The notes under the pieces are model-generated. The model saw only the letters and a program-made list of their open reading frames with translations, made no database searches and had not been told where the DNA came from. The translations under genes and the position numbers were made by a program. A DNA stretch of 64,000 nucleotides, taken from contig NZ_LDNB01000015.1 in assembly GCF_001026695.1 (NCBI RefSeq), forward strand, positions 62,001-126,000, read 5' to 3'. Of the stretch, positions 47,894 through 57,697 are shown in pieces (position 1 is the first letter of the stretch; every line of letters starts with the position of its first letter). This DNA comes from Neobacillus vireti. GTDB taxonomy: Bacteria > Bacillota > Bacilli > Bacillales > Cytobacillaceae.

Positions 47894-48869
47894 AATTTAC
47901 ACCAATATAATCATTTAATAAATTATATTCGCCAATTGTCCTAAATCGATTATAGCGATCGGCAATTAACTCCTCTTCAGAAAGTTTTAGGAGCTCTCGC
48001 AGTGAAGTCTTAAGTAGCTTTTCGATTTCTTCAGCCTGCTTTTTCACATCTTTATGGGCTCCACCCTTGATTTCAGGAATAATATCATCGATAACACCTA
48101 ATTCTTTTAAGTCAGGTGCCGTAATTTTCATCGTTTCCGCTGCGTTTTTGGCGAGGGCTGCATCCTTCCACAAAATAGCCGCTGCCCCTTCAGGTGAAAT
48201 GACGGAGTAGGTTGAGTTTTCAAGCATGTATATCCGATTGCCAACACCAAGCGCCAGCGCACCGCCGCTGCCGCCTTCGCCGATAACAATACAAATAACC
48301 GGTACCCGGAGGCCTGCCATTTCAAATAGGTTGCGGGCAATTGCTTCACTCTGACCGCGCTCTTCTGCAGCTTTACCTGGATAGGCTCCTTTTGTATCGA
48401 TAAAACAAATAATAGGGCGCTTAAATTTATCCGCCTGTTTCATTAAACGCAGGGCTTTTCGGTAACCTTCGGGATGCGGCATGCCAAAATTTCTGCGAAT
48501 ATTCTCTTTCGTGTCTTTTCCTCTTTGATGGCCAATAACGGTAACAGGAAGTCCCTTGAATCTTGCTATACCGCCAACAATGGCTGCATCATCAGCGAAG
48601 GTTCTGTCTCCATGACATTCAAAGAATCCTTCAAATAAATAAGAAATATAGTCCAGTGTTGTCGGCCGGTTTGGATGTCTAGCTATTTGCACGCGGTCCC
48701 ACGGTTTAATATTGGAATATATATCCTGTTCCAACTTTTCAAGCCGCGCTTCTAATTTAACAATTTCTGAACTTAAATCAACATCTGTAGTTTTAGTGAA
48801 CTCTTTTATTTCGTTGATTTTCTTTCTTAACTCTACGATTGGGCGTTCGAATTCCAATTCTCCTACCAC
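47892..48869 (-). CDS. accA: Acetyl-CoA carboxylase carboxyltransferase alpha subunit
   Basis: 325 residues. With AccD, moves the carboxyl group from biotin to acetyl-CoA. Signature [19 protein letters not shown] near 105, [21 protein letters not shown] near 158, [20 protein letters not shown] near 197. GTG start at 48869 uses the AGGAGG inside the end of accD; the two genes overlap by 7 bp, so translation is probably coupled. Confidence 0.97.
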   Translation of the reverse strand: MVGELEFERPIVELRKKINEIKEFTKTTDVDLSSEIVKLEARLEKLEQDIYSNIKPWDRVQIARHPNRPTTLDYISYLFEGFFECHGDRTFADDAAIVGGIARFKGLPVTVIGHQRGKDTKENIRRNFGMPHPEGYRKALRLMKQADKFKRPIICFIDTKGAYPGKAAEERGQSEAIARNLFEMAGLRVPVICIVIGEGGSGGALALGVGNRIYMLENSTYSVISPEGAAAILWKDAALAKNAAETMKITAPDLKELGVIDDIIPEIKGGAHKDVKKQAEEIEKLLKTSLRELLKLSEEELIADRYNRFRTIGEYNLLNDYIGVN

Positions 48870-49741
48870 TCGAGTTCACCTCCTGGTTGATGTATTTCTA
48901 AAATGTTTGTGATTTTTTCAACTAATTCTAGTCGTGAAATTATTGCATCTAACTGGCCATGCTTTAAGAGAAACTCAGCCGTTTGAAAGTCTGCAGGCAG
49001 TTCTTCACGAATGGATTGTTCAATTACTCTGCGGCCGGCAAAGCCGATTAAAGCTTCTGGTTCAGCAAAGTTGAAATCCCCCAATGACGCAAAGCTGGCG
49101 GAAACACCGCCTGTTGTCGGATAGGTCATCATAGAAATAATTAAGCCGCCATTTTCACTAAACTTCTTTAAGGCAACACTTGTCTTTGCCATTTGCATCA
49201 AACTCAAGGCACCTTCCTGCATTCTTGCACCGCCTGAAGCAGTAAAGATCATAAACGGTACAGAAAGTTCATTGGCTTTTTCTATCGCAAGTGTTATTTT
49301 TTCGCCGACTACTGAGCCCATACTTCCCATTCTGAACGAAGCATCCATGATTGCCAGGACAATTTTATTGCCATTGACAGTTCCAATGCCTGTAACCACT
49401 GCTTCATTTAATTTGCTTTTTTGGCGATCCTTTTCAAGTTTTTCAAGGTAATCCGGGAAATCCAATGGATTTTTAGATATCATATTTTCATTGATTTCTT
49501 CAAAGCTCTTTTCATCAAGAAAACTGTCAATCCGCTCTCTTGAATTCATTTGAAAATGATGTCCGCAATGTAAACAAACTTTAAAGTTTTTCGCTAATTC
49601 CTTCGTATACATGATTTTTTTACATGAAGGGCATTTAGTCATAATTCCTTCAGGTACGTCATGTTTAGCAGTCTCTGTAGGAATTGTTGCATATTTTTTC
49701 TTTTTTTGATTTGGTTTCACAAAAAGATCTTTTAGTGCCAA
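48863..49741 (-). CDS. accD: Acetyl-CoA carboxylase carboxyltransferase beta subunit
   Basis: 292 residues. N-terminal zinc ribbon (CPSC ... CLHCG, about residues 38-60), then carboxyltransferase domain with [12 protein letters not shown] near 135, [19 protein letters not shown] near 160, and [10 protein letters not shown] near 230. TTG start at 49741 behind AAAGGAGG. A GntR operator lies about 100 bp upstream. Confidence 0.97.
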   Translation of the reverse strand: MALKDLFVKPNQKKKKYATIPTETAKHDVPEGIMTKCPSCKKIMYTKELAKNFKVCLHCGHHFQMNSRERIDSFLDEKSFEEINENMISKNPLDFPDYLEKLEKDRQKSKLNEAVVTGIGTVNGNKIVLAIMDASFRMGSMGSVVGEKITLAIEKANELSVPFMIFTASGGARMQEGALSLMQMAKTSVALKKFSENGGLIISMMTYPTTGGVSASFASLGDFNFAEPEALIGFAGRRVIEQSIREELPADFQTAEFLLKHGQLDAIISRLELVEKITNILEIHQPGGELEW

Positions 49742-49838
49742 AATGTATCCTCCTTTGTAACACTCCTGCCTAACAAGCAGGTTTTTCCTGATAGTCTATT
49801 CAGAAGTCTTTCTATCCTTTATCAACTCTATACTCACT

Positions 49839-49855
49839 TAGTGGTCTGACCACTA
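49839..49855. promoter_or_regulatory. GntR/FadR-type operator upstream of accD
   Basis: Perfect 17-bp palindrome TAGTGGTCTGACCACTA, centred at 49847. The core TGGTCNGACCA is the classic FadR-subfamily GntR site. The sister site lies upstream of malic enzyme (51867-51879), and the encoded GntR protein lies between them. Confidence 0.85.
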
Positions 49856-49916
49856 GACAATTAAAAATACCCTTACCCAAGGGCTTGTATATCTTTTACT
49901 ATAAAATAAAATAATT

Positions 49917-50552
49917 TCAAAATCTGTTAGTATTTGTCGATAAAAAAGACAAATTTCGGAGAGCACAATAAGCAGAAAGTGTTTTTTCCTCATCCTTTTC
50001 TGCTAATGCATCTATTAATATTTGATAGTTCTTACGCTTATAATCAACTGGCTTCGAGTCAAGTGAATAGTAATAATCCTTTAAAATAAGCCATATTCTG
50101 GCGAATAGGTGATTACCTGCCATCTCGATAATCCGATTAAAAAACTCATCATCACTAAAGCTGTCTGCAGTTCTTACCCATTCCTGCAAATTGGCCACAC
50201 TTTTAGTGTCCATTCGTTGCAGACTTAAGCGCAGGCAGTCCATCTCAATAAAATTTTTGGTTTCAAATACATCCCGTTTTGCTTTTTCATCCTGCAAAAT
50301 AAAGGTGCTGAGAAGACGCACAAGCTGATTGCCGCGAAAGTCTCTGATAAACGTTCCTTCGCCCCGCCGTGTTTCAATTAAACCGAGCAATTCCAATGCC
50401 CTTAGGGCTTCGCGAACGGAAGAGCGCCCGAAATTCAGGCGCTCAGACAATTCCCGTTCCGATGGAATCTTATCTCCGGTCTTTAGACCATCTATGGTTA
50501 TCATTTCTCGTAATTGCTTGACAATCTCTAAGTATACTTTTGTACTCGTCAC
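49917..50552 (-). CDS. FadR/GntR-family transcriptional regulator
   Basis: 211 residues. Winged helix-turn-helix about 10-75 (GDKIPSERELSERLNFGRSSVREALRALELLGLIETRRGEGTF region), then a C-terminal all-helical FCD-type ligand domain. GTG start at 50552, 8 bp after malic enzyme. Operators of the FadR type flank the malic enzyme-gntR unit and precede accD, so it probably controls itself, malic enzyme and accDA. Ligand unknown; a fatty-acid-synthesis intermediate is a guess. Confidence 0.88.
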   Translation of the reverse strand: MTSTKVYLEIVKQLREMITIDGLKTGDKIPSERELSERLNFGRSSVREALRALELLGLIETRRGEGTFIRDFRGNQLVRLLSTFILQDEKAKRDVFETKNFIEMDCLRLSLQRMDTKSVANLQEWVRTADSFSDDEFFNRIIEMAGNHLFARIWLILKDYYYSLDSKPVDYKRKNYQILIDALAEKDEEKTLSAYCALRNLSFLSTNTNRF

Positions 50553-50560
50553 TTACTTAA

Positions 50561-51799
50561 TCACTCACTTTTACCAATAATAGCGAGCCTTTGTGTTTTT
50601 TCTTTAATATCTTCTGGATCGACTTTGATGCGGGCTACCCCTGTTTCCATCGCAGCCTTTGCTACTGCTGCAGCCACATTTGGAGCTACTCTAGGGTCAA
50701 AAGGTGCTGGAATGACATAGTCAGCATTTAACTCATCTTCACTTATTAAGCCGGCAATAGCTTCCACTGCTGCTACTTTCATTTTTTCATTTATATGCGT
50801 TGCGCGAACATCAAGCGCACCACGGAAAATCCCAGGAAATGCAAGGACATTGTTTACTTGATTGGGAAAATCAGACCGGCCAGTTCCAACTACTTTGGCT
50901 CCGGCTGATTTCGCTTCATCCGGCATAATCTCAGGGTCTGGATTAGCCATCGCAAAAATAATCGAATCCGGATTCATCGATGCTACCATTTCTTTAGTTA
51001 ATGCGCCAGCAACTGAAACCCCGATAAATACATCAGCGCCTTTAATTACATCAGCAAGATTTCCTGTTAGGCTATCCCGATTAGTAAATTTCGCTACTTC
51101 TGCTTTTACCGCATTCATCCCTTGTGGGCGTCCTTCGTAAATGGCACCTTTTGTATCGCACATAATAATGTCTCTGACACCATAGCTATATAACAACTTA
51201 ATGATCGCAATCCCGGCTGCACCAGCACCGCTTGCTATCACTTTAATTTCCGTCATTTTTTTACCAATAATTTTAAGGGCATTGACAAGGCCTGCCACGG
51301 TAACAATGGCTGTACCATGCTGGTCATCATGAAAAATTGGAATATTCGCTTCCTTCTTCAATCGTTCCTCAATCACGAAACAATTGGGAGCAGCGATATC
51401 TTCCAAATTCACACCGCCAAATGTAGGCTCAAGCAACTTTACGGTTTCAACAATTTTATCCACATCTGTCGTGTTTAGGCAGATTGGAAATGCATCAACG
51501 CCGGCAAAGCTTTTAAATAGAACAGCTTTTCCTTCCATTACAGGAAGTGCTGCTTCGGGTCCAATATTACCAAGTCCGAGAACGGCCGTCCCATCGGATA
51601 CTACCGCAACCATGTTTCCTTTCATAGTATAATCATAAACCGTTTCTGGCTTTTCATAAATATCTTTACATGGCTCTGCCACACCTGGTGAATAGGCTAA
51701 ACTTAAATCATGAGCATTCCGGACAGGAACTTTTGATTTCGACTCTAACTTTCCCTTATTAACTCGATGCATATGTAATGCTTCTTCACGTAAAGTCAA
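50561..51799 (-). CDS. ytsJ: Malic enzyme (NAD(P)-dependent, YtsJ-type)
   Basis: 412 residues. Malate to pyruvate plus CO2, supplying NADPH when NADP is used, as reported for B. subtilis YtsJ. N-terminal SLAYSPGVAEPCKDI, metal site PIFHDDQHGTAIVTVAGL near residue 160, nucleotide fold VIASGAGAAGIAIIKLL near 195. TTG start at 51799 behind AAAGGGG. Directly upstream of gntR. Confidence 0.94.
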   Translation of the reverse strand: MTLREEALHMHRVNKGKLESKSKVPVRNAHDLSLAYSPGVAEPCKDIYEKPETVYDYTMKGNMVAVVSDGTAVLGLGNIGPEAALPVMEGKAVLFKSFAGVDAFPICLNTTDVDKIVETVKLLEPTFGGVNLEDIAAPNCFVIEERLKKEANIPIFHDDQHGTAIVTVAGLVNALKIIGKKMTEIKVIASGAGAAGIAIIKLLYSYGVRDIIMCDTKGAIYEGRPQGMNAVKAEVAKFTNRDSLTGNLADVIKGADVFIGVSVAGALTKEMVASMNPDSIIFAMANPDPEIMPDEAKSAGAKVVGTGRSDFPNQVNNVLAFPGIFRGALDVRATHINEKMKVAAVEAIAGLISEDELNADYVIPAPFDPRVAPNVAAAVAKAAMETGVARIKVDPEDIKEKTQRLAIIGKSE

Positions 51800-51866
51800 G
51801 ATATGTCACCCCTTTGATTTGTACAAAAAGAATAGGTACATCCCTCTAAATAACAAGCCGACATTG

Positions 51867-51879
51867 GTGGTCAGACCAC
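51867..51879. promoter_or_regulatory. GntR/FadR-type operator upstream of malic enzyme
   Basis: GTGGTCAGACCAC, centred at 51873, about 20 bp downstream of the -10 of the ytsJ promoter. Same core as the accD site. Its place near the start of transcription suits repression. Confidence 0.85.
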
Positions 51880-51894
51880 ACTTGTCTCTTTATC

Positions 51895-51922
51895 ACTATA
51901 ACATATCTTCGAAAGTTGTAAA
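51895..51922 (-). promoter_or_regulatory. Sigma-A promoter of ytsJ-gntR
   Basis: TTTACA (51917-51922), 16-bp spacer, TATAGT (51895-51900) on the minus strand. Confidence 0.65.
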
Positions 51923-51925
51923 GAA

Positions 51926-54900
51926 TTAATCTTTCAGGACAACGTTTTTAGAACCGAGTATTTTTCTTAATTGCTGCAGTAATTCGGAGGTTGGATTGAC
52001 ATTAATCTCCTTACCGAGTCTTACTGTTTTTCGGGTCGATTCATAATGCAAAATTACGCCAGCTTCCCCCTTATTTTCTTTAAGGAGTTGATTTATTTTT
52101 TTCAGTGATGGCTCATCCTGTTTATTCTCAACAATTTTTAAATATAGTACTGACTGCTTTGCTAATTTTGTTTGAATCCATTGTTCTAAGTCAGAAACTT
52201 GCTGAATGATAAATTGCAGTTCCCCAACTCGTTCTTCGATTTTACCTTCTAGCAGCACAAAGTTCCCCTGTTTTAAAAGCTGTATATACCTTTTATAGAC
52301 CATCGGGAAGGCGACTGCTTCCATTTCACCAGTTGCGTCACTTATCGTTAAAAAGGCCATTGAATCCCCTTTTTTGGTGCGGATAGCTTTCACTGATGAA
52401 AGATAGACACCCGTAAAAACCCTTTTTGCCTCATTTTTCAAATCGAATAAAACATCTGCACCGCACACTTTAAGCTCTTTTGCAAAAATAGAAATGGGAT
52501 GATCAGAAAGATAGAAACCAAGTGCCTCTTTTTCAAATGTCAGCTTATGCTCCTGACTAATCGGATCGACTTGAACATACTTCGGCTTAGGGACAAATTC
52601 ATCATCGAATAAATCAATTTGACTGTCATCGTCAGGCTTAAAAATGGTAGCATGCTCAATCGCAACATCTAAACTTGCCAGCAAGACTGCCCGATCCTCA
52701 CCGAACTCATCAAAACATCCTGAGTGAACAAGGAACTCCAGTGTTTTCCGGTTAATCGCTTTAGAAGAAACTCGAATACAGAAATCAAATAAGTCAGCAA
52801 ATTTTTTCTTCTTCCTTGCTTGGAAGATTTCCCTCAATGCTTGAGCACCCACACTTTTGATGGCAGCAAGACTGTACCGGATGTCTCCTGTTTGTTCTAC
52901 TTGAAATGAAAAACCGCTATGGTTAATAGATGGAGGCAGGACCGTAATTTCCTTTTGCTTTGTTTCCATGATATACTGAGCAATTTTTGTTTCATTTCCT
53001 ATTGCCGCGGTAAGCAGCCCTGCCATAAAATGAACCGGAAAATTAGCTTTTAAAAAGGCAAGCTGATAGGCTATCATACTATATGCCACTGCGTGACTGC
53101 GATTAAATCCATAATTTGCAAAGCGGACAATTAAATCATAAATCTCATTGGCAAGAGATTGGTTGTAGCCCTTCTTTAGGGCCCCTTGAACAAAGTGATG
53201 ACGCTCTTTATCAAGTACCTCTTTTTGCTTCTTCCCGACTGCCCGCCTTAATAGGTCGGCTTCACCAAGTGAGAATCCCGCCATTACCGAAGCAATTTGC
53301 ATGATTTGTTCTTGATAGACAATAACACCATATGTGTTCTCTAGGATGGGCTGCAAATCCGGGTGGGGGTATTCGACTGCTTGATGGCCATGCTTGCGAT
53401 CAATAAAGACCGGGATACTTTCCATTGGTCCTGGCCGGTACAACGCATTGACGGCAACAATATCCTCAAAGCGCGAAGGTTTTAATCTGGTTAACACTTT
53501 CCTTATCCCTTCCGATTCAAACTGAAAAACACCTGTCGTTTCACCCCTCACTAATAGTTCAAACGTCTTGTTGTCTTCTAATGTGATTTGCCCGATGTCC
53601 AATTTCCTCCCTGTATGGCGGCGAATGGATGATAAGATTGTTTCAATAAGTGAGAGATTTCTTAAGCCAAGGAAGTCCATTTTGAGGAGACCGATCTCTT
53701 CTAGATGCTCCATTGAATATTGCGTTAAATAAACTTGGTTAGACCCGCGTTGAATCGGGATTAACTCAATAAGCTGTTTCTCGCTAATGATCACACCTGC
53801 AGCATGTGTAGACGTATGGCGCGGCAGACCCTCCAGCTTTAAAGCCGTTGCAAATAGCCGCTTGTTTTGCGGAGTTTCATTAATAAGCCTGCGAAGTCCT
53901 TCCGATTCGTTATATGCTTGTTGCAGGTTTATTCCTAAGCGTGATGGGATAAGCTTCGACAATTGCTCCAGTTCCTTTGAATTCAAGCCGAATACCCTGC
54001 CGACATCGCGTAATGCAGCTTTTGCCGCAAGGGTTCCAAACGTTACAATTTGCGCAACATGGAGCTCCCCATATTTTTTAGCCACATATTCAATCACTTC
54101 ATCTCTGCGATGGTCCGGAAAATCAATATCGATATCGGGCATTGAAATTCGCTCAGGATTCAAAAACCGTTCGAATAATAGGTTATGCTCGATTGGGTCA
54201 ACATCCGTTATGTACAAAACATAGGCAACAAGCGATCCAGCAGCTGACCCCCTGCCTGGTCCGGTCAATATTCCATGTTCACGGGCATACCTCATGAAAT
54301 CCCAGACGATTAAAAAGTAATCGCTAAACTTCATTCGTTTGATTACGGCTAGTTCATAGGACAACCGTTCAAAATATTTTTGGCTTGGCGAAGAAAATCG
54401 CTCATTCAATCCTTGTCGGCATAATTTCTCCAGATATTCTTCTGCTTCCAAGCCCTTTTCTGTCGGAAATGCAGGTAAATAGGTTTTGCCCAGCTCGATG
54501 TTGACGTTGCATCTTTGGGCGATACGGATGGTGTTTTCCAATGCTTCGGGAAATTCGGAGAGGCAGTCGGCCATTTCACTGGCTGTTTTCAAATAGTATT
54601 GATTGCTTTGCAATCTTTCTCTATGTTCATCCTGTAACTTATCACCATTCTTTATCGCTAACAAACACTCCTGAGCAAACATATCTTCTTTTTCTAAATA
54701 ATGAACCTGATTGGCTGCTGCTAGCGGGATATTCATGTCTTTCGACAGCAATTGAAGCTGATTCCTTAGATCCTTTTCTTGTTCAAGTTGATGATTTTGA
54801 ATTGCAAGAAAAAAATTATCTGCGCCGAAGACGGCTTCAAGCTTTTTTATTAACTCTCTGGCAAATTCCTCTTTGCCAGTTAACAAGGATTGTTCAATTT

Positions 54901-55291
54901 CTCCTTCACATCCAGGAGTGAGGGCAATCAACCCGTTTGCATAATGTTTCAGCCATTTTAGCGGAATCCCATTATCGGCTTTCGTTTGCACGGTACTGGA
55001 AATTTTCAATAGGTTTTTATAACCTGTTTCATTTTCAGCAAGTAAGACAAGTGGATATGATTCATTCTCGTTACTCTCACTTTCCACATCCACGGTTAAC
55101 CCGATGATTGGTTTTATGTTATTTTTTTTGCACAATTTATAAAACTCTATGGTCCCGTACATTACATTTCGATCTGTTAACGCAAGCTCCATAAAGCCTT
55201 TCTGCTTGGCATTTTCAATTAGATGAGGGACTGAGGCAGTACTTGTAAGCAGACTATACGCACTATATACATGCAGGTGAATAAAAGACAT
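51926..55291 (-). CDS. dnaE: DNA polymerase III alpha subunit DnaE
   Basis: 1121 residues from the ATG at 55291 (MSFIHLHVYSAYSLL); GTG at 55300 is an alternative. Error-prone/primer-extending replicase of Firmicutes, alongside PolC. PHP domain at the N-terminus; polymerase active site PDIDIDFPDHRRDEVIEY near residue 390 and GPGRGSAAGSLVAYVL near 345; FANYGFNRSHAVAYSMIAYQ near 720; OB fold near 1000. No 3'-5' exonuclease domain, as expected. Confidence 0.96.
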   Translation of the reverse strand: MSFIHLHVYSAYSLLTSTASVPHLIENAKQKGFMELALTDRNVMYGTIEFYKLCKKNNIKPIIGLTVDVESESNENESYPLVLLAENETGYKNLLKISSTVQTKADNGIPLKWLKHYANGLIALTPGCEGEIEQSLLTGKEEFARELIKKLEAVFGADNFFLAIQNHQLEQEKDLRNQLQLLSKDMNIPLAAANQVHYLEKEDMFAQECLLAIKNGDKLQDEHRERLQSNQYYLKTASEMADCLSEFPEALENTIRIAQRCNVNIELGKTYLPAFPTEKGLEAEEYLEKLCRQGLNERFSSPSQKYFERLSYELAVIKRMKFSDYFLIVWDFMRYAREHGILTGPGRGSAAGSLVAYVLYITDVDPIEHNLLFERFLNPERISMPDIDIDFPDHRRDEVIEYVAKKYGELHVAQIVTFGTLAAKAALRDVGRVFGLNSKELEQLSKLIPSRLGINLQQAYNESEGLRRLINETPQNKRLFATALKLEGLPRHTSTHAAGVIISEKQLIELIPIQRGSNQVYLTQYSMEHLEEIGLLKMDFLGLRNLSLIETILSSIRRHTGRKLDIGQITLEDNKTFELLVRGETTGVFQFESEGIRKVLTRLKPSRFEDIVAVNALYRPGPMESIPVFIDRKHGHQAVEYPHPDLQPILENTYGVIVYQEQIMQIASVMAGFSLGEADLLRRAVGKKQKEVLDKERHHFVQGALKKGYNQSLANEIYDLIVRFANYGFNRSHAVAYSMIAYQLAFLKANFPVHFMAGLLTAAIGNETKIAQYIMETKQKEITVLPPSINHSGFSFQVEQTGDIRYSLAAIKSVGAQALREIFQARKKKKFADLFDFCIRVSSKAINRKTLEFLVHSGCFDEFGEDRAVLLASLDVAIEHATIFKPDDDSQIDLFDDEFVPKPKYVQVDPISQEHKLTFEKEALGFYLSDHPISIFAKELKVCGADVLFDLKNEAKRVFTGVYLSSVKAIRTKKGDSMAFLTISDATGEMEAVAFPMVYKRYIQLLKQGNFVLLEGKIEERVGELQFIIQQVSDLEQWIQTKLAKQSVLYLKIVENKQDEPSLKKINQLLKENKGEAGVILHYESTRKTVRLGKEINVNPTSELLQQLRKILGSKNVVLKD

Positions 55292-55448
55292 CCTCTTCAC
55301 ACCCTTAATTACTTGATCTTATTCTATATTATAGAACTTTTTTGTGAAAAAAGAAAATATGTTCTCATTTTTTCATCATATTCCTGATTGTTTGTCCATA
55401 TATTTTATAAAAAGGACATTTGATTATGTGTAAGGGCGGTTTTAAGGG

Positions 55449-55787
55449 ATGAAAGAAATCGGTTTTTTTCCAGCTTTTATTGAAAGCTACTTTATTGCTT
55501 TAGGTGTTCTGCTGGGCGGTTCATTAATTGGCGGAATTGCCGCCTTCTTAACTGGTCAACCTCCGCTTACAACCGTTTATCGCTTGTCTTCTTCACTTAG
55601 AATTTGGGCAATTATAGCGGCAATCGGAGGGACATTTGATACAGTATATTCGTTTGAAAAAGGCTTTTTGGACGCAGGCACAAAGGATCTTTTTAAACAA
55701 TTATTATTAATTCTTTCTGCCTTAGGCGGAGCCCAGACAGGTGCACTCATTATTAATTGGCTTACCCAGGAGTATATATCATCATGA
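55449..55787 (+). CDS. ytrH: Sporulation membrane protein YtrH
   Basis: 112 residues with three hydrophobic helices (about 12-35, 52-68 and 83-105). YtrH is a sporulation protein in B. subtilis, with ytrI next to it. Diverges from dnaE. The stop overlaps the ytrI start (ATGA). Confidence 0.88.
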   Translation: MKEIGFFPAFIESYFIALGVLLGGSLIGGIAAFLTGQPPLTTVYRLSSSLRIWAIIAAIGGTFDTVYSFEKGFLDAGTKDLFKQLLLILSALGGAQTGALIINWLTQEYISS

Positions 55788-56284
55788 GAATTCCGCCATT
55801 ATACCGCAGACCAGCCTGGCAGCGCTTTTTTGCCGGGATGGCTATTGGGGGTGCCATAAGCTGGTGCATCTTTTTATATATTTACGGTGTCTGGCAGGAA
55901 GAGAATACGGAATTGCTTCGTAAACAACAGCAGGAAATCGCGGATTTAAACAATGAGAAAAAGATTTGGCAGGAAGAATATAAAGAGATGAATAAACGGA
56001 ATATTGAGCAGCTTACAGTCCAGAAAATCAATATAAAAATACTCAACGCTGAAAAATATAAGCTGGATTCCTTAAGTGTTTTAGAGACAGAAGACTCGGT
56101 TAGAGATGATATCGACATGATGCTGGCAAAGGATTTGGAAACAGTCTATAAAAGCAAAGATCTGATACAAAAAATAATCGAAAACAAAATTGTACCAATC
56201 AATGAAAAACGATATAAACTTAAGGTGAGGGAATTGATTATCTTCACAAACCTAACGATACAACTTGAGATACAATTTGAATAA
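55784..56284 (+). CDS. ytrI: Sporulation membrane protein YtrI
   Basis: 166 residues from the ATG at 55784 (MRIPPLYRRPAWQRFF), overlapping ytrH. One membrane helix about 17-38, then a long coiled coil about 45-100 and a charged tail. B. subtilis YtrI acts with YtrH in sporulation. The longer frame from 55757 is rejected. Confidence 0.86.
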   Translation: MRIPPLYRRPAWQRFFAGMAIGGAISWCIFLYIYGVWQEENTELLRKQQQEIADLNNEKKIWQEEYKEMNKRNIEQLTVQKINIKILNAEKYKLDSLSVLETEDSVRDDIDMMLAKDLETVYKSKDLIQKIIENKIVPINEKRYKLKVRELIIFTNLTIQLEIQFE

Positions 56285-56315
56285 CGGCCCATTCTCTGGG
56301 CCGTTATTCTTTATT
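56281..56315 (+). terminator. Terminator of ytrHI
   Basis: AACGGCCC ... GGGCCGTT followed by ATTCTTTATTTTT; the 3' tract is weak. Convergent with nrnA. Confidence 0.7.
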
Positions 56316-56316
56316 T

Positions 56317-57255
56317 TTAATAATTTTCGCAAACCTCATCTAGTTCCCGTAAGACGTCTTCTACTTCGTTCCAAGAATAGATTGAAGCACCTGAGGCAAG
56401 TGGATGTCCGCCCCCTTTGAACTTTCTCGCTACACCATTTATTACCGGTCCCTTTGAACGGAGCCGCACCCGTATTTGGTCGTCCTCCTCAATGAAAAAG
56501 ACCCAGGCTTTAATCCCTTTTACATTTCCTAAGGTTCCTACAAGCAAGGAGGCCTCTGCCGGCTTTGCCCCGTATTCAGCTAATAACTCTTTTGTCAATC
56601 TAACAGAAGCAACACCGTTTTTCTGCAGCTCAAATGTTTGGAGAATATATCCATTTAACTTGATGATATGAGCATCCAATTCGTAAATCCTATCATATAG
56701 TTCAGTGCGCGAGAAATGATAGTGGATTAATTCGCCCGCATAGGCAAACGTTTTTTCTGTCGTACTCGGAAAAAGGAATCTGCCTGTATCACCGACAATC
56801 CCGGCGTATAACAGTCTTGCCGCCTCATCATTCATTTTCAAGCCTGATTCTCTTCCTGCTAAATAAAATTCATAAATCATTTCACTGCATGAGCTTGCAT
56901 TTGTATCGACCCATAATAAGTCTCCATAAGCATCTTCATTTGGATGATGATCAATTTTGATAAGCTTATCTCCCAATGAGTAGCGGTCATCACAAATCCT
57001 TTCGGCATTTGCCGTATCACACACAATTACTAAGGCACCTTTATAGACTTCATCCTTAATTACATCAAGTCTGCGCAGAAAATCTAGCGTTGGTTCCTCC
57101 TGGCCAACAGCATAAACCTTTTTCTCCGGGTAGGATGCTTGTAAAATGGACGCCAAACCGCCTTGGGAACCATAGGCATCAGGGTCTGGACGGACGTGGC
57201 GATGGATAATAATCGTTTCATATTGTTCAATGGTTTCTACTATTTTCTCTATCAT
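56317..57255 (-). CDS. nrnA: NanoRNase/pAp phosphatase NrnA (YtqI)
   Basis: 312 residues. Degrades very short RNAs and 3'-phosphoadenosine-5'-phosphate. DHH-family sites: IIIHRHVRPDPDAYGSQ near residue 18, VCDTANAERI near 90, IDHHPNEDAYG near 107, IVGDTGRFLFP near 158; C-terminal DHHA1 motif KGGGHPLASGAS near 285. Start behind AAGGAG. Confidence 0.95.
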   Translation of the reverse strand: MIEKIVETIEQYETIIIHRHVRPDPDAYGSQGGLASILQASYPEKKVYAVGQEEPTLDFLRRLDVIKDEVYKGALVIVCDTANAERICDDRYSLGDKLIKIDHHPNEDAYGDLLWVDTNASSCSEMIYEFYLAGRESGLKMNDEAARLLYAGIVGDTGRFLFPSTTEKTFAYAGELIHYHFSRTELYDRIYELDAHIIKLNGYILQTFELQKNGVASVRLTKELLAEYGAKPAEASLLVGTLGNVKGIKAWVFFIEEDDQIRVRLRSKGPVINGVARKFKGGGHPLASGASIYSWNEVEDVLRELDEVCENY

Positions 57256-57343
57256 AGGGTCTCCTTCTTAGAACCAAATGTGGCAATTTTTCAATAGAAC
57301 AGTTACAATTATATAAGATTTTCGAAACTTGGAGGAACATATT

Positions 57344-57655
57344 ATGTTTGTATTTGTTGTCTTAATTGCAATATTATTTGCTTTCTATTTATTTTATAAA
57401 ACAAAATACTTCAGAAGCAACCGTCATGTCGAAAAGAAATGGCTTTCAGCTAAAGCAAATATTGCGCTTGGCCTTTTTGTGTTATTATTTGGTATCAATC
57501 ATCTTCTATTCATCTCCGAAACGACGGTGACTTATCTTGTTGCCGCTATATTTATTATTTATGGTGCCATATTCAGCTGGATTGGCTTCAAAAAATATAA
57601 ACACTACCTTCCATTTGCCATCGAAGAAGCAAAGACTTTCGATGCCCAAAAATAA
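57344..57655 (+). CDS. ytpI: Membrane protein YtpI
   Basis: 103 residues from the ATG at 57344 with GGAGG upstream. Three membrane helices (about 2-20, 42-62 and 67-87). Recognised from placement between nrnA and ytoI and from the KKYKHYLPFAIEEAK tail. Function unknown. Confidence 0.85.
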   Translation: MFVFVVLIAILFAFYLFYKTKYFRSNRHVEKKWLSAKANIALGLFVLLFGINHLLFISETTVTYLVAAIFIIYGAIFSWIGFKKYKHYLPFAIEEAKTFDAQK

Positions 57656-57658
57656 AAA

Positions 57659-57692
57659 TTGAGCCGCTTCTCAGGTTGGGAAGCGGCTTTCA
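57659..57692 (+). terminator. Terminator of ytpI
   Basis: AGCCGCTTC ... GAAGCGGCT followed by TTC, 6 bp before the end of convergent ytoI. Confidence 0.8.
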
Positions 57693-57697
57693 CATTT

